Notes under the pieces: generated by a model
Told to the model about the DNA's origin: nothing
Database searches by the model: none
Seen by the model: only the letters and a program-made list of their open reading frames with translations
From: Planctomycetales bacterium
GTDB lineage: Bacteria > Planctomycetota > Planctomycetia > Isosphaerales > Isosphaeraceae
DNA length: 39,639 nucleotides
NCBI GenBank assembly: GCA_027459775.1
Contig: DAIDHE010000296.1
Location: 1 to 39,639 of the forward strand
Reading direction: 5' to 3'
Shown here: one piece after another, positions 27,046 through 36,377 of the stretch
How the letters are laid out: every line of letters starts with the position of its first letter
How positions within the stretch are numbered: position 1 is the stretch's first letter
Position numbers and translations under genes: made by a program

Positions 27046-27178
27046 CGTCCTCGGACCGCGGGTCACGAGAGTCCGACATGGGTCTCGAGCCTCTTGTCGG
27101 GTCGAATCGTATTCTATCCTCAATGATCGGGAACAGCGACGTCGCTCGTACGATCGTTCCATGCAAGGAATTCGCTGA

Positions 27179-28075
27179 ATGGGCGCGATCCGCGACCTCC
27201 TCGACCGCCTGTTTCCTCCACTCAGAATCCGCGCGAAGCTCTGGACGTGGATGATCGTCTTTGCGATCTATGGCGCGGTCGTCGGCGTCGTGATCCGGAT
27301 CGAGGGCCTGCCGGAGATCCCGTGGGGCTCGGAGTCGACGGTCGTGAACGGGCTCGTACTGGGCTTCTTCATCGCCTTCCGCAACAACAATGCGTATGCC
27401 CGCTGGTGGGAGGCGCGGAAACTCTGGGGGAAGCTCCTGAACGACACCCGCAACTTTTGCCTCAAGATTCGGGCGCTCCCGGAGCTCGAGGCCGCCGACC
27501 GCGCCGAGGTCGGACGGCTCTTGATCGCATTCGCCTGGACTCTGCTCAATCACCTGAGGCTCAGGCAAAACCTGGACGAGCCCGAGCGCGGGCTCCCCAG
27601 ATCCTCGACGACCCACGCGCCCACTCGTGTCGCGGGGGAATTGATCGCGGCGCTCGGGCGGCTTCGCGCGATCGGGCGGCTCGACGGCTTTTCGTTACTC
27701 TGGCTTGACGCCGAGACGCGGGGTCTCATGGAGGTCTGCGGCGCATGTGAACGGATCCGAAATACACCCCTTTCGTCGTCGTATCGGGCGCTCCTGCGGC
27801 ATGGAATCGCGATTTATCTGGCGATCGCTCCATTTTACTTGATGGAGGACGTCGACGTCGGATTCTCGGGCCTCCCCATGTTTCTCATGGCGGCCTATTT
27901 CCTGCTGGGCATCGAACTCGTCGCCGAGGAGATCGAAGAGCCCTTCGGACCTGGTGGCGACAATCTGCCGATCGAGAAATACTGCTCGACCATTGAGACC
28001 TCGACGCGCGAGATCCTGGGCCTGGAGGCCTCGACTCCGCCGACTGTCGAGCACGCTCCGGGAACGGGGCCGTAG
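27179..28075 (+). CDS. bestrophin-like (UPF0187/YneE) membrane channel protein
   Basis: The 298-residue protein has the bestrophin-family pattern of bacterial UPF0187 members. A first helix pair (WTWMIVFAIYGAVVGVVIRI; VVNGLVLGFFIAFRNNNAYA) carries the signature FRNNNAYARWWEARKLWG. The second helical pair is near residues 205-260 (YLAIAPFYLMEDVDVG, MFLMAAYFLLGIELVAEEIE), followed by EEPFGPGGDNLPIE, the conserved cytoplasmic segment. Homologues form pentameric ion channels; bacterial ones described so far conduct cations. Its ion is unknown. The ATG has AAGGA 9 nt upstream. Confidence 0.87.
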   Translation: MGAIRDLLDRLFPPLRIRAKLWTWMIVFAIYGAVVGVVIRIEGLPEIPWGSESTVVNGLVLGFFIAFRNNNAYARWWEARKLWGKLLNDTRNFCLKIRALPELEAADRAEVGRLLIAFAWTLLNHLRLRQNLDEPERGLPRSSTTHAPTRVAGELIAALGRLRAIGRLDGFSLLWLDAETRGLMEVCGACERIRNTPLSSSYRALLRHGIAIYLAIAPFYLMEDVDVGFSGLPMFLMAAYFLLGIELVAEEIEEPFGPGGDNLPIEKYCSTIETSTREILGLEASTPPTVEHAPGTGP

Positions 28076-28627
28076 CCGTGAATTCCAAGGGCCGCTCCAC
28101 GGAGGGAAGGCGCCCAAAACGCGGCGGTGGAACCGGTCTCGACCCGTCAAACGATTCCTCACAATCGTTTGCCTGATCGAAGACCGGCCCCACCGTCGTC
28201 CGCGTCCAGAAACGGACCCGAAGGCCCGCTCGAGGCCGCATGAGCCCAGGCTAGGTCGAACCGAGGCCCAGAGTCCCTGGGGGGAGCGCACGAGGCGCCG
28301 GCTGCGCTCCCGCGTGCACGAGAACGCCGCCGCTCGTGCAAATCAGCGTCAAACCCGGGGCCCCAGTCCGAACATTTGCCAAGAAAAAACCAAATCGCGA
28401 ACAGCGGCCGCGAAATCGCCGAGCGCGGGCCCGGCCGGCCAGGAATGACGCCTAGGAATTTCGTGCAGGGCGGAGGGACGCGAAGGGGAGGAATCGAATC
28501 CCCGGACAACCCCCCGACCCTTGACGATCCCCAGATCCACTCGTCGATCGCGAGCTCGCACCAGACCGGGGCTCTCGGTCGCGCTGGCTCGGACCGCGCG
28601 CCGAGCCCACAGGAGGCGTCCGAAGCC
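28076..28627. other. 552-bp gene-free gap with one hairpin
   Basis: No credible gene is seen in either strand. It contains a perfect 9-bp inverted repeat at 28148-28171 (reported separately). The part from 28470 onward is purine-rich and gives a strong ribosome site (AGGAGG, 11 nt before the next ATG at 28628). Confidence 0.5.
28148..28171. repeat. perfect 9-bp inverted repeat, CAAACGATT / AATCGTTTG
   Basis: CAAACGATT (28148-28156), loop CCTCAC, AATCGTTTG (28163-28171). It lies 73 bp after the bestrophin stop. It has no T-run, so it may be an operator, a terminator of a different kind, or transcript-stabilising hairpin. Confidence 0.6.
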
Positions 28628-30214
28628 ATGTCGAGCCTCTTACTCACGATTCCGCTCGCCGACCCATCGATCGCCGTCGATAAACCAGACGAGTCGGCTC
28701 ACGAATCCCAGGAATCGCGTTCGACGGCCGAGCGGCTGGGGCTCACGCCCGTACGCCCCACGGGCGGGGCCAAGGAACGCAAGCTCGAGGACTGGATCGC
28801 GAGCACGATCGATCACGAATCGTCCCCGTCCCTGTCGCCGGCCACGATATGGAATCGCCTGATCGCGGGGCTGCCGGGAGCTCTCGGCCGCAAGCATCCC
28901 CTGGGCGCGCGGGGCGAGGCTCGAACCCTTCCACCCATCTGGGCGAGGTTTCAGGTCGCCTACAAGCGAGGGATCACGATCGTCCGCCTTGTTGACAAGA
29001 ATATCGTTAAATCAGCACGAGTAGAAGAGTTGCGAAACCAGCTCCTGGACCTGATCGCCGCCGACAATCACCGGTTGATCGTGGACTTCAGCGGGGTCGA
29101 GCGGTTCTCGAGCTGGGTTGCCGCGATCATGGTCGAGGCGGCTGGCCGCGCGACCCAGCGGCCCGACGGAGCGCTCAGGCTTTGCGGAGTCGACGAACGA
29201 AATCAGCGGGTCTTCTCCCTTGCGGGTCGGGCGCGGATCGGCTTCGCGGCCGACCAGGCCGCCGCCCTCGCGTCGTCCTGGCCCGCGCCTTCAGGCCCTC
29301 CCGCGCTGCCCGTCGAAATCCTGTCGGCCTTGTTCTCGTCGGCCGAGACCGCTCCCGCGCCCCGGACTCCCGCGGCGAGCGGCCGCGCTCCACGCAGGGA
29401 AGCGAGCGCCGGCCGGGTCGTCCTGTTGATTCAGATCGGCGGCGGCAAGGCCCGTGCCGTTCCCGTCACCAAGCCCCGATACCTGATCGGCCGTCAGCAA
29501 GGGTGCGACCTGCGCCTTGGCTCACCCATGATCAGCAAGCAGCACGCGGTCCTGATCGAGCGCGATGGCTCGCTCCACGTCCAGGATCTCGCCAGCACAA
29601 ACGGCACGATGGTGCGGGGGGCGCCCCTTCGAAACGGCGAAACCGTCGTGAACCACGGCGATAGGATCCAGTTCGGACCAGTCGTGTGCACGGTCCAGGT
29701 CGACGCGCGCGGCCCTCACAAGGCCGCTCCGCGATTCCACGACGAGGACGATCACGCGTTCGATTCGCCCGGCGAGGCCGTCGATCATGGGCCGACCTTG
29801 ACATTTCCAACCTCCGGCCTCGACGCGGCAATCGACTCCAGGATCCATTACGAGCTGATCCAGGACGTGCTCGTCGTCACGCCCAAGCTGCCGAATCTCG
29901 AAGAGGATCCCGACATCGACGCGATCCGCGGGGCGCTTCACGGCCTGATCGAGCAGGCACTGCCACGGCGGGTCGTCGTCAATCTCGAAAACGTGGACCA
30001 GCTCGCCCCCCGCGCGATCGGCGTGTTGCTCGCACATCATCTGCGTCTCGACGACCTGGGCGGCTCGTTGCGCATTTGCCAGGGACGGGCGCGGATCATG
30101 ACGGTGCTCCACCAGGTTCGGCTCACCATGCTCGTGGAATGCTATCCCACGCTCGACCAGGCGGTCCTGGACGCCTGGCCGTGCGAGCCGAATCGGCCCC
30201 GGCTCGACGATTAG
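28628..30214 (+). CDS. STAS-FHA-STAS signalling protein
   Basis: The 528-residue cytoplasmic protein has three recognisable domains after a disordered N-terminal 100 residues. The first STAS domain (about 106-205) has VDFSGVERFSSWVAAIM, with Ser161/Ser162 at the usual phospho-acceptor position of anti-sigma antagonists. The FHA domain (about 270-358) has the phosphothreonine-binding residues: YLIGR, SPMISKQH and STNGT. The second STAS domain (about 405-516) has VDQLAPRAIGVLLAHH, lacking Ser there. Such proteins relay Ser/Thr-kinase signals to sigma-factor or stressosome-like partners; no partner is encoded beside it. The ATG at 28628 is chosen by its AGGAGG; an upstream frame start is not supported by homology. 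Confidence 0.87.
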   Translation: MSSLLLTIPLADPSIAVDKPDESAHESQESRSTAERLGLTPVRPTGGAKERKLEDWIASTIDHESSPSLSPATIWNRLIAGLPGALGRKHPLGARGEARTLPPIWARFQVAYKRGITIVRLVDKNIVKSARVEELRNQLLDLIAADNHRLIVDFSGVERFSSWVAAIMVEAAGRATQRPDGALRLCGVDERNQRVFSLAGRARIGFAADQAAALASSWPAPSGPPALPVEILSALFSSAETAPAPRTPAASGRAPRREASAGRVVLLIQIGGGKARAVPVTKPRYLIGRQQGCDLRLGSPMISKQHAVLIERDGSLHVQDLASTNGTMVRGAPLRNGETVVNHGDRIQFGPVVCTVQVDARGPHKAAPRFHDEDDHAFDSPGEAVDHGPTLTFPTSGLDAAIDSRIHYELIQDVLVVTPKLPNLEEDPDIDAIRGALHGLIEQALPRRVVVNLENVDQLAPRAIGVLLAHHLRLDDLGGSLRICQGRARIMTVLHQVRLTMLVECYPTLDQAVLDAWPCEPNRPRLDD

Positions 30215-30280
30215 AGAACGAGTCGTTCCGCGCGGCGGTCACGCCCAACCCGACGGACACCTTGCACCGGAGAAAGCGCC

Positions 30281-30949
30281 ATGACGAACCTGGTAGTCTC
30301 AGCCTACGACGCGCTCCTGGAAATGACGATGGACGAGATCCTGGCGGCCCTTCTATTGAGTGCGATCGCGGCCATGACCTTGTCGGGGATCTTCGCATTG
30401 ATGCGCAAGCGTACGTCAGATTCGCCACCGCTCGTGGGGGCGATGGTCCTGGTCGCCTGCGCGGCCTCGGTCGCGCTCGCGCTGGGCTATGCCCGGCTCA
30501 AGCACACCGGCGGCGGCACGGGCCAGTTCCTCGGTTTTCTCCCTCGCACGCCGCCGACCGGCCCTGGCGGCGTGCCGGCCGGTTCGCTGGCGGGCCATCC
30601 GTTCGTGCCCCGCCTGCCCGGCGCTGGCTTTCTTGGCGGCCCTCCAGGGTTCGCGGGCTCGGTCTTTTCGCGCGTTCTCATGGATGCCTACGATCTGGAC
30701 CACGACGGCCGACTGACTCGCGACGAGGCCGCCCACGCAATGGCCGATATCCTGAAGGACGGCGACGGTCATGAGCGCGACTCGATCGAACGCGGTGATA
30801 TTGAAAGACTCATCAACCGCCGCCTACGCGTGCATGAGCCGCCGTACGAGGGGGGCTGGAATCCTCGTGAGAGCCGGTCGACCTCGAGATCCTCGGTTGG
30901 CGCTCCAGTCGTTCATTCGTCGTCGAACTCGTCGCCGCGGTCGGGGTGA
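30281..30949 (+). CDS. two-helix membrane protein with an EF-hand
   Basis: The 222-residue protein has two hydrophobic helices ([18 protein letters not shown] and [19 protein letters not shown]), then a Gly/Pro-rich linker and a perfect EF-hand calcium loop, [13 protein letters not shown] second, degenerate loop follows around [14 protein letters not shown]. The C-terminal 40 residues are Ser/Arg-rich and overlap the 3' end of the MoxR gene on the other strand by 37 bp. It lies 66 bp after the STAS-FHA-STAS gene and may be co-transcribed with it. Function not recognised. Confidence 0.75.
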   Translation: MTNLVVSAYDALLEMTMDEILAALLLSAIAAMTLSGIFALMRKRTSDSPPLVGAMVLVACAASVALALGYARLKHTGGGTGQFLGFLPRTPPTGPGGVPAGSLAGHPFVPRLPGAGFLGGPPGFAGSVFSRVLMDAYDLDHDGRLTRDEAAHAMADILKDGDGHERDSIERGDIERLINRRLRVHEPPYEGGWNPRESRSTSRSSVGAPVVHSSSNSSPRSG

Positions 30950-31902
30950 AGCGGATCGTCGGGATCAAAGAAAAGATCCCCGAGCCCCATGGGCGAGTGC
31001 TGGCCCCCCAGAGCGTTTCGTTTGCGCTTGGCGAGATTCTCAAGATCGAGCGCCTCTTCGCCCAGCACCCGGAACAGCGACTCGCGCCAGGCCGAATCGC
31101 GGCCAATCGGGTGATTGGGATCCTGGGCCATCCGCTTGATCGCGTAGCGGAGCACGCTGATGCCGTCGCGCGGGGAGAAGCTCAGCCTGAGCTCGTGCGC
31201 CCTCTGAAGGAACTCGACGGTCATCGCCAGCAGTTCTTCCTCGGCGAACGGCAGGTGGTATTTGAGGATCGCCATCTCGTCGTCGCGCCTGGGGAAACCC
31301 AGGGCGAGGCTGGGTTGCAGCCGCGACAAGATATAGTCAGGAACTTCATATGTCGATTCGTCCTCGTTCATCGTGACGCAGACGCGGAAATCGGCCGCCG
31401 CCGGGATCGCGATGCCCGCGACGATGCTCTCGACGTATCGCCTGTGATCGAGCAAAGGCGCCAGGCTGGCCCACGACTTCTCGTTCATCCGGTTCCCCTC
31501 GTCGAGCACGCACACGCCGCCCGTGACCATCGCCGAGACCAGGGGCGAGGCGTGATAGGCGATCGAGCCGCTCTCGGCCAATACCGGGGTCACGATCAGA
31601 TCCTCGGGCCGCGTGTCGGCCGTGCACTGGGTGATGAAGATCGCCTGCTCGCGCGCCCGGGCCGCGGCCATCGCCAGCGTCGTCTTACCGATCCCCGGCG
31701 GGCCGGTCAGCCGCGGGGCGAGCGGCAGATCCCGCGGATCGACCACCAGCCAGCACGCCAGCAATTGCTTGAGAATCTCGCGTTGACCGATCCATTCTTG
31801 CTGGGACGCGTCGGGCAGCGCCAGCCGCAGGGTCACACCGTCGATCACGACGCTCCGGGCGTGCGGCGACTCGGTCCGCGCCGGATTCCTAGATAGAGAC
31901 AT
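30913..31902 (-). CDS. MoxR-type AAA+ ATPase
   Basis: The 329-residue protein is a MoxR-family AAA+ ATPase. Walker A is GPPGIGKTT, Walker B is [10 protein letters not shown], and sensor-like MNEDES follows. MoxR ATPases usually act with VWA-domain proteins to assemble or activate metalloenzymes and complexes. No VWA gene is within the window; the neighbour upstream is a DUF502 gene on the opposite strand. The coding end overlaps the EF-hand gene tail to tail by 37 bp. GAGAGG lies about 10 nt before the ATG. Confidence 0.86.
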   Translation of the reverse strand: MSLSRNPARTESPHARSVVIDGVTLRLALPDASQQEWIGQREILKQLLACWLVVDPRDLPLAPRLTGPPGIGKTTLAMAAARAREQAIFITQCTADTRPEDLIVTPVLAESGSIAYHASPLVSAMVTGGVCVLDEGNRMNEKSWASLAPLLDHRRYVESIVAGIAIPAAADFRVCVTMNEDESTYEVPDYILSRLQPSLALGFPRRDDEMAILKYHLPFAEEELLAMTVEFLQRAHELRLSFSPRDGISVLRYAIKRMAQDPNHPIGRDSAWRESLFRVLGEEALDLENLAKRKRNALGGQHSPMGLGDLFFDPDDPLHPDRGDEFDDE

Positions 31903-32117
31903 ATCCTGCGATCCTCTCCCTTTCCCCTCGGCCGTCCATCCGCGCGAAATCGCCGCGCCGACCCATGATCGTACCCGCTGGCCGGGAAACCCGCGAGTGA
32001 TTCCGCCACGAAGACCGAGGCGGTGTTTGCCATCCGGGGCCTGAGCAGGCTAGGCTCACGGGCTGGATTCGAGGGCGACGCCTCGCACGATTCGAGGGCC
32101 ACCAGAAAGGACCGCGC

Positions 32118-32891
32118 ATGAATCAGACCGCCATATCCGAGGAACCCCAGGTCGAGCCGCCACGCGCGCCCTTCTCGAGATTCGGGGGATGGCTCGCCGG
32201 CCAGTTCGCCCCGATCCGCGCACGATTGATCAGCGGACTGCTCGTGGCCGCGCCAATCGTCATCACAGGCTGGATCGTGTACTGGCTGTTCGTCACGCTG
32301 GCGCGGTTCATCCTCGACCCGCTCGCGATGCTCGTGAAGGGAGTGCACAATTGGTTGCGCGAAGCGCCCGCGCTCCAGGACGCGGGGATTCCCGACTCCG
32401 ACTGGTGGTACACGATCGCCTCGCCGATCCTGGCGATTCTGCTCGTGCTCGCCACGCTTTACATCCTGGGACTGGCGGTCCGGTCGTGGGTCTATCGGAT
32501 GGTCGACTGGATGATCCTGCAAGCGCCCGTGGTCGCGACCATTTACCGGGCGGTCCGCAACCTGGTCGATTCGCTGGGCGGCCGGCTTCAGGGCAAGGCC
32601 GACCCCCGGCGGGTGGTTCTGGTCGAGTTTCCCCACCCCGGCATCCGGTCGCTGGGCCTGGTGACCAACTCGATCCGCGACGAGGCGACCGGTCAGAAGA
32701 TCCTGGTGGTCTGCATGCTCATGGGCGTGATGCCGCCGACCGGGTTCACCCTGTTCGTCCCCGAGGAGAACGTCACGAACGTGGACTGGAGCGTCAACGA
32801 GGCGCTCCAGACGATCGTGTCGGGCGGGATCTCAGCACCCCCGTCGATCCCGTTCACAAAACGAAGCCGTCTGGCGGACGGGAAGAAGTAG
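32118..32891 (+). CDS. DUF502 family membrane protein
   Basis: The 257-residue protein has the DUF502 pattern: ARLISGLLVAAPIVITGWIV at the first helix, a second helix about residues 104-124 (ASPILAILLVLATLYILGL), then the conserved QAPVVATIYRAVRNLVDSL, and the soluble part VVLVEFPHPGIRSLGLVTN and VMPPTGFTLFVPEE. The family is widespread and uncharacterised. It is divergent from the MoxR gene (215 bp), which may hold both promoters. AAGGA precedes the ATG by 6 nt. Confidence 0.88.
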   Translation: MNQTAISEEPQVEPPRAPFSRFGGWLAGQFAPIRARLISGLLVAAPIVITGWIVYWLFVTLARFILDPLAMLVKGVHNWLREAPALQDAGIPDSDWWYTIASPILAILLVLATLYILGLAVRSWVYRMVDWMILQAPVVATIYRAVRNLVDSLGGRLQGKADPRRVVLVEFPHPGIRSLGLVTNSIRDEATGQKILVVCMLMGVMPPTGFTLFVPEENVTNVDWSVNEALQTIVSGGISAPPSIPFTKRSRLADGKK

Positions 32892-32936
32892 AGATATGAC
32901 CCCGGCGCGTGCGCAGGCACGCAAGGCGCGCGGAAA

Positions 32937-32957
32937 CGGGGGCCTTTTGGGCCCCCG
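32937..32957 (+). terminator. stem-loop after the DUF502 gene
   Basis: CGGGGGCC (32937-32944), loop TTTTG, GGCCCCCG (32950-32957): 8-bp GC-only stem 45 bp after the DUF502 stop. There is no T-run. It is a plausible terminator in a high-GC genome. Confidence 0.5.
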
Positions 32958-32980
32958 CGTCGTGAGTTTCCGCGAGCGTT

Positions 32981-33011
32981 TCGGCCGAGGCTTCTTGCCA
33001 GCCTCGGCCGA
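32981..33011 (-). terminator. 12-bp hairpin after groEL, probably bidirectional
   Basis: TCGGCCGAGGCT (32981-32992), loop TCTTGCC, AGCCTCGGCCGA (33000-33011): a perfect 12-bp stem starting 11 bp after the groEL stop. It lies between the convergent ends of DUF502 and groEL and can fold from either strand. No T-run follows. Confidence 0.6.
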
Positions 33012-33022
33012 TCGGCTGGGTC

Positions 33023-34651
<1,629 letters not shown>

Positions 34652-34760
34652 GCTTGGATCTCTCCCCTTCGCGTTTTCAGAGGTTTACCTGGAGTTGTTC
34701 GCTTGAAACAGGTCTGGATGGGGGTCGATCGCGGCGCGGTTCGACCCGTGTGTCTTGGGC

Positions 34761-35051
34761 TCAGCCGACCACGGCGAGGATGTCGTCCTCGCGCATGAGC
34801 AAAACCTTCTTGTCGCCGTCGATCTTGAATTCCTCGCCGGCGTACGAGGTAAAGAGGACGTGCTCGCCGACCTTCACCTGGAGTTCCCGGCGTTTGCCGT
34901 CCTTGGTGATGCGGCCGTCGCCGACGGCGAGCACCTTGCCCTTTTGGGGCTTGTCCTTGGCGGTGTCGGGGAGCACGATTCCCCCGGCGGTCACGTCCTT
35001 GGCCTCTTCGCGTTCCACAACCACGCGGTCTCCCAGCGGCTTCAGCGTCAT
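34761..35051 (-). CDS. groES: co-chaperonin GroES
   Basis: The 96-residue protein, MTLKPLGDRVVVEREEAKD onward, has the mobile loop TAGGIVLPDTAKDKPQKG and the dome/closing ILAVVG. Length matches the family. It caps the GroEL ring. No CIRCE-like repeat (TTAGCACTC-N9-GAGTGCTAA) is found in the 314 bp upstream, so heat control by HrcA is not evident. The start is set by homology. Confidence 0.96.
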   Translation of the reverse strand: MTLKPLGDRVVVEREEAKDVTAGGIVLPDTAKDKPQKGKVLAVGDGRITKDGKRRELQVKVGEHVLFTSYAGEEFKIDGDKKVLLMREDDILAVVG

Positions 35052-35365
35052 CGACCCCGTCTCCTCCGTCTCGATTGACCTCGCGAGTCCACAACCAACC
35101 GGGCGCGGACCCGACACATGACTCAAGATGAGATTACCCTCATGCAAGCCCCGTGCCTTGCCGAAATGGTTTTCTAACATCCATTCCAGAAAGACGTTAT
35201 GAACGTTAGTCGGGATTCGGCGTGGCCCGATTCCCTGCCGGTTCGCGAAACCGTGGCCGTGACGCTGCCATTTAGGCAGGTGGTGGAGGGATCGGAGCGA
35301 GAGCAATCGCGGTTGGGTTGCGTGTCGGCGATTGGCGATCCGGAAAGATGCTTCCGCCTCTCGCC
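35052..35365. other. groES upstream region, no gene
   Basis: No coding sequence is supported. The segment 35172-35215 holds short inverted elements, CTAAC (about 35173-35177) with GTTAG (about 35204-35208) and ACGTT-ATG-AACGT inside it, that could mark the regulatory part of the groES promoter. No CIRCE was found. Confidence 0.35.
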
Positions 35366-36355
35366 TCAACCACCGGCCGCTCTCAGCAGCACCCGCAGGC
35401 CCGCGCCTTGGCCGAGCATCTTGGCGGTGGCGCGGTCGAATGTTTTGCCGAGCCAGGTCGCGACTTGCTGGGTATTTTCCAGGCCCGGCAAGGTTTGCTC
35501 GACGCCGAGGAGGTCCGCGCCCAGGGCGATTCCCTCGTAGCCTGTCTGGCCCTGGAACGGAATCGCGGCGATCGACTCGATGGCGGTCTTAAGGGCGTCG
35601 GGCGAGTCGTGGTTCGGGAGCCCCGGACTGAGCCCGATCACCCCGCCGATCGAACTGAGCCGCGCCAGGTTGTCATGGTTCGCGAGCCCGGGATCGCCCA
35701 ACCCTCCCCGGCTCCAGATGACGGGCAAGCGGTCGATCCGATTCGTGTCGGCCGAGAGCCAATCGAGCGTCTCCGCGGTCGCGATCGCACTCATGCCCGC
35801 GAGATCGACGATGGCGCGCGGGCCGGAAGCTCCCTGGGCCAGCTCGGCGAGCCGGCTCAGGCAGTCGCGGCCGAGCGCGGTCAGGCCTCGATCGTCGCGG
35901 GATTCCGCCGAGCCCGCCAGTGGGCCGCCGGGGCTCTGCACGAGCTGAAAGACCCGGACTCCGCGATCAAACACGCGGGCGAGCGCGTCCGGATCGGCGG
36001 GTTCGCGGACAAGCTGGTCCAGCCCGCCGATCGCCAGGATGCCGTAACAGAGCCCACCCATCCGGAGCGATTCGGCGTGCCGTGGGATGTCGTCCTGGCC
36101 GATGAGCAGCCGGCCGGCGAACTCGGCCTCGTAGCGCGTGATCAGGCTTCCGAGCGCATGCCAGCGGTCGCCGCGGGCGGCCCAGTCGGCCGAGGATCGA
36201 GCGCAGACGAGCACGGCCGTCGCGACGCTCTGGAGATAGCCGTCGAGACGCCCCCGTCGCGCGACCGCCAGGGCGTATTCTCCATCGGGCTCGAAGAGGG
36301 TTGATTCGCCAGCGTACTGAAGCAGCCAGTTGCAATGGAGGTCGACGAGTCGCAT
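35366..36355 (-). CDS. M19 (renal dipeptidase) homologue, probably not catalytic
   Basis: The 329-residue protein has the TIM-barrel order of membrane dipeptidases (M19): DLHCNWLL at the start, IVDLAGMSAIATAETLDWL, PVIWSRGGL, then GGVIGLSPG and GYEGIALGADLLG. At the usual zinc ligands, His is kept at residue 7, but Asn9 replaces the Asp of HXD; Ile109 stands near the bridging Glu, Gly187 replaces His of DLSH and Arg216 replaces His of SHS, while Asp281 is kept. Most metal binding is thus lost. A non-hydrolytic role is likely. The ATG at 36355 is 22 bp after the stop of the secreted protein gene, so they are co-transcribed. Confidence 0.8.
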   Translation of the reverse strand: MRLVDLHCNWLLQYAGESTLFEPDGEYALAVARRGRLDGYLQSVATAVLVCARSSADWAARGDRWHALGSLITRYEAEFAGRLLIGQDDIPRHAESLRMGGLCYGILAIGGLDQLVREPADPDALARVFDRGVRVFQLVQSPGGPLAGSAESRDDRGLTALGRDCLSRLAELAQGASGPRAIVDLAGMSAIATAETLDWLSADTNRIDRLPVIWSRGGLGDPGLANHDNLARLSSIGGVIGLSPGLPNHDSPDALKTAIESIAAIPFQGQTGYEGIALGADLLGVEQTLPGLENTQQVATWLGKTFDRATAKMLGQGAGLRVLLRAAGG

Positions 36356-36377
36356 GGGTGGGATCTCAACCTTGGAT

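Noticed and set aside
28480-28515. tRNA-like T-arm sequence on the minus strand (ATTCGATTCC context).
   Set aside because: The conserved G53-C61 pair is not formed, and no acceptor partner, D-arm or anticodon arm was found at the needed distance.
35052-35365. Looked for a CIRCE element upstream of groES.
   Set aside because: No TTAGCACTC/GAGTGCTAA-like arms were found; only short unrelated inverted elements.
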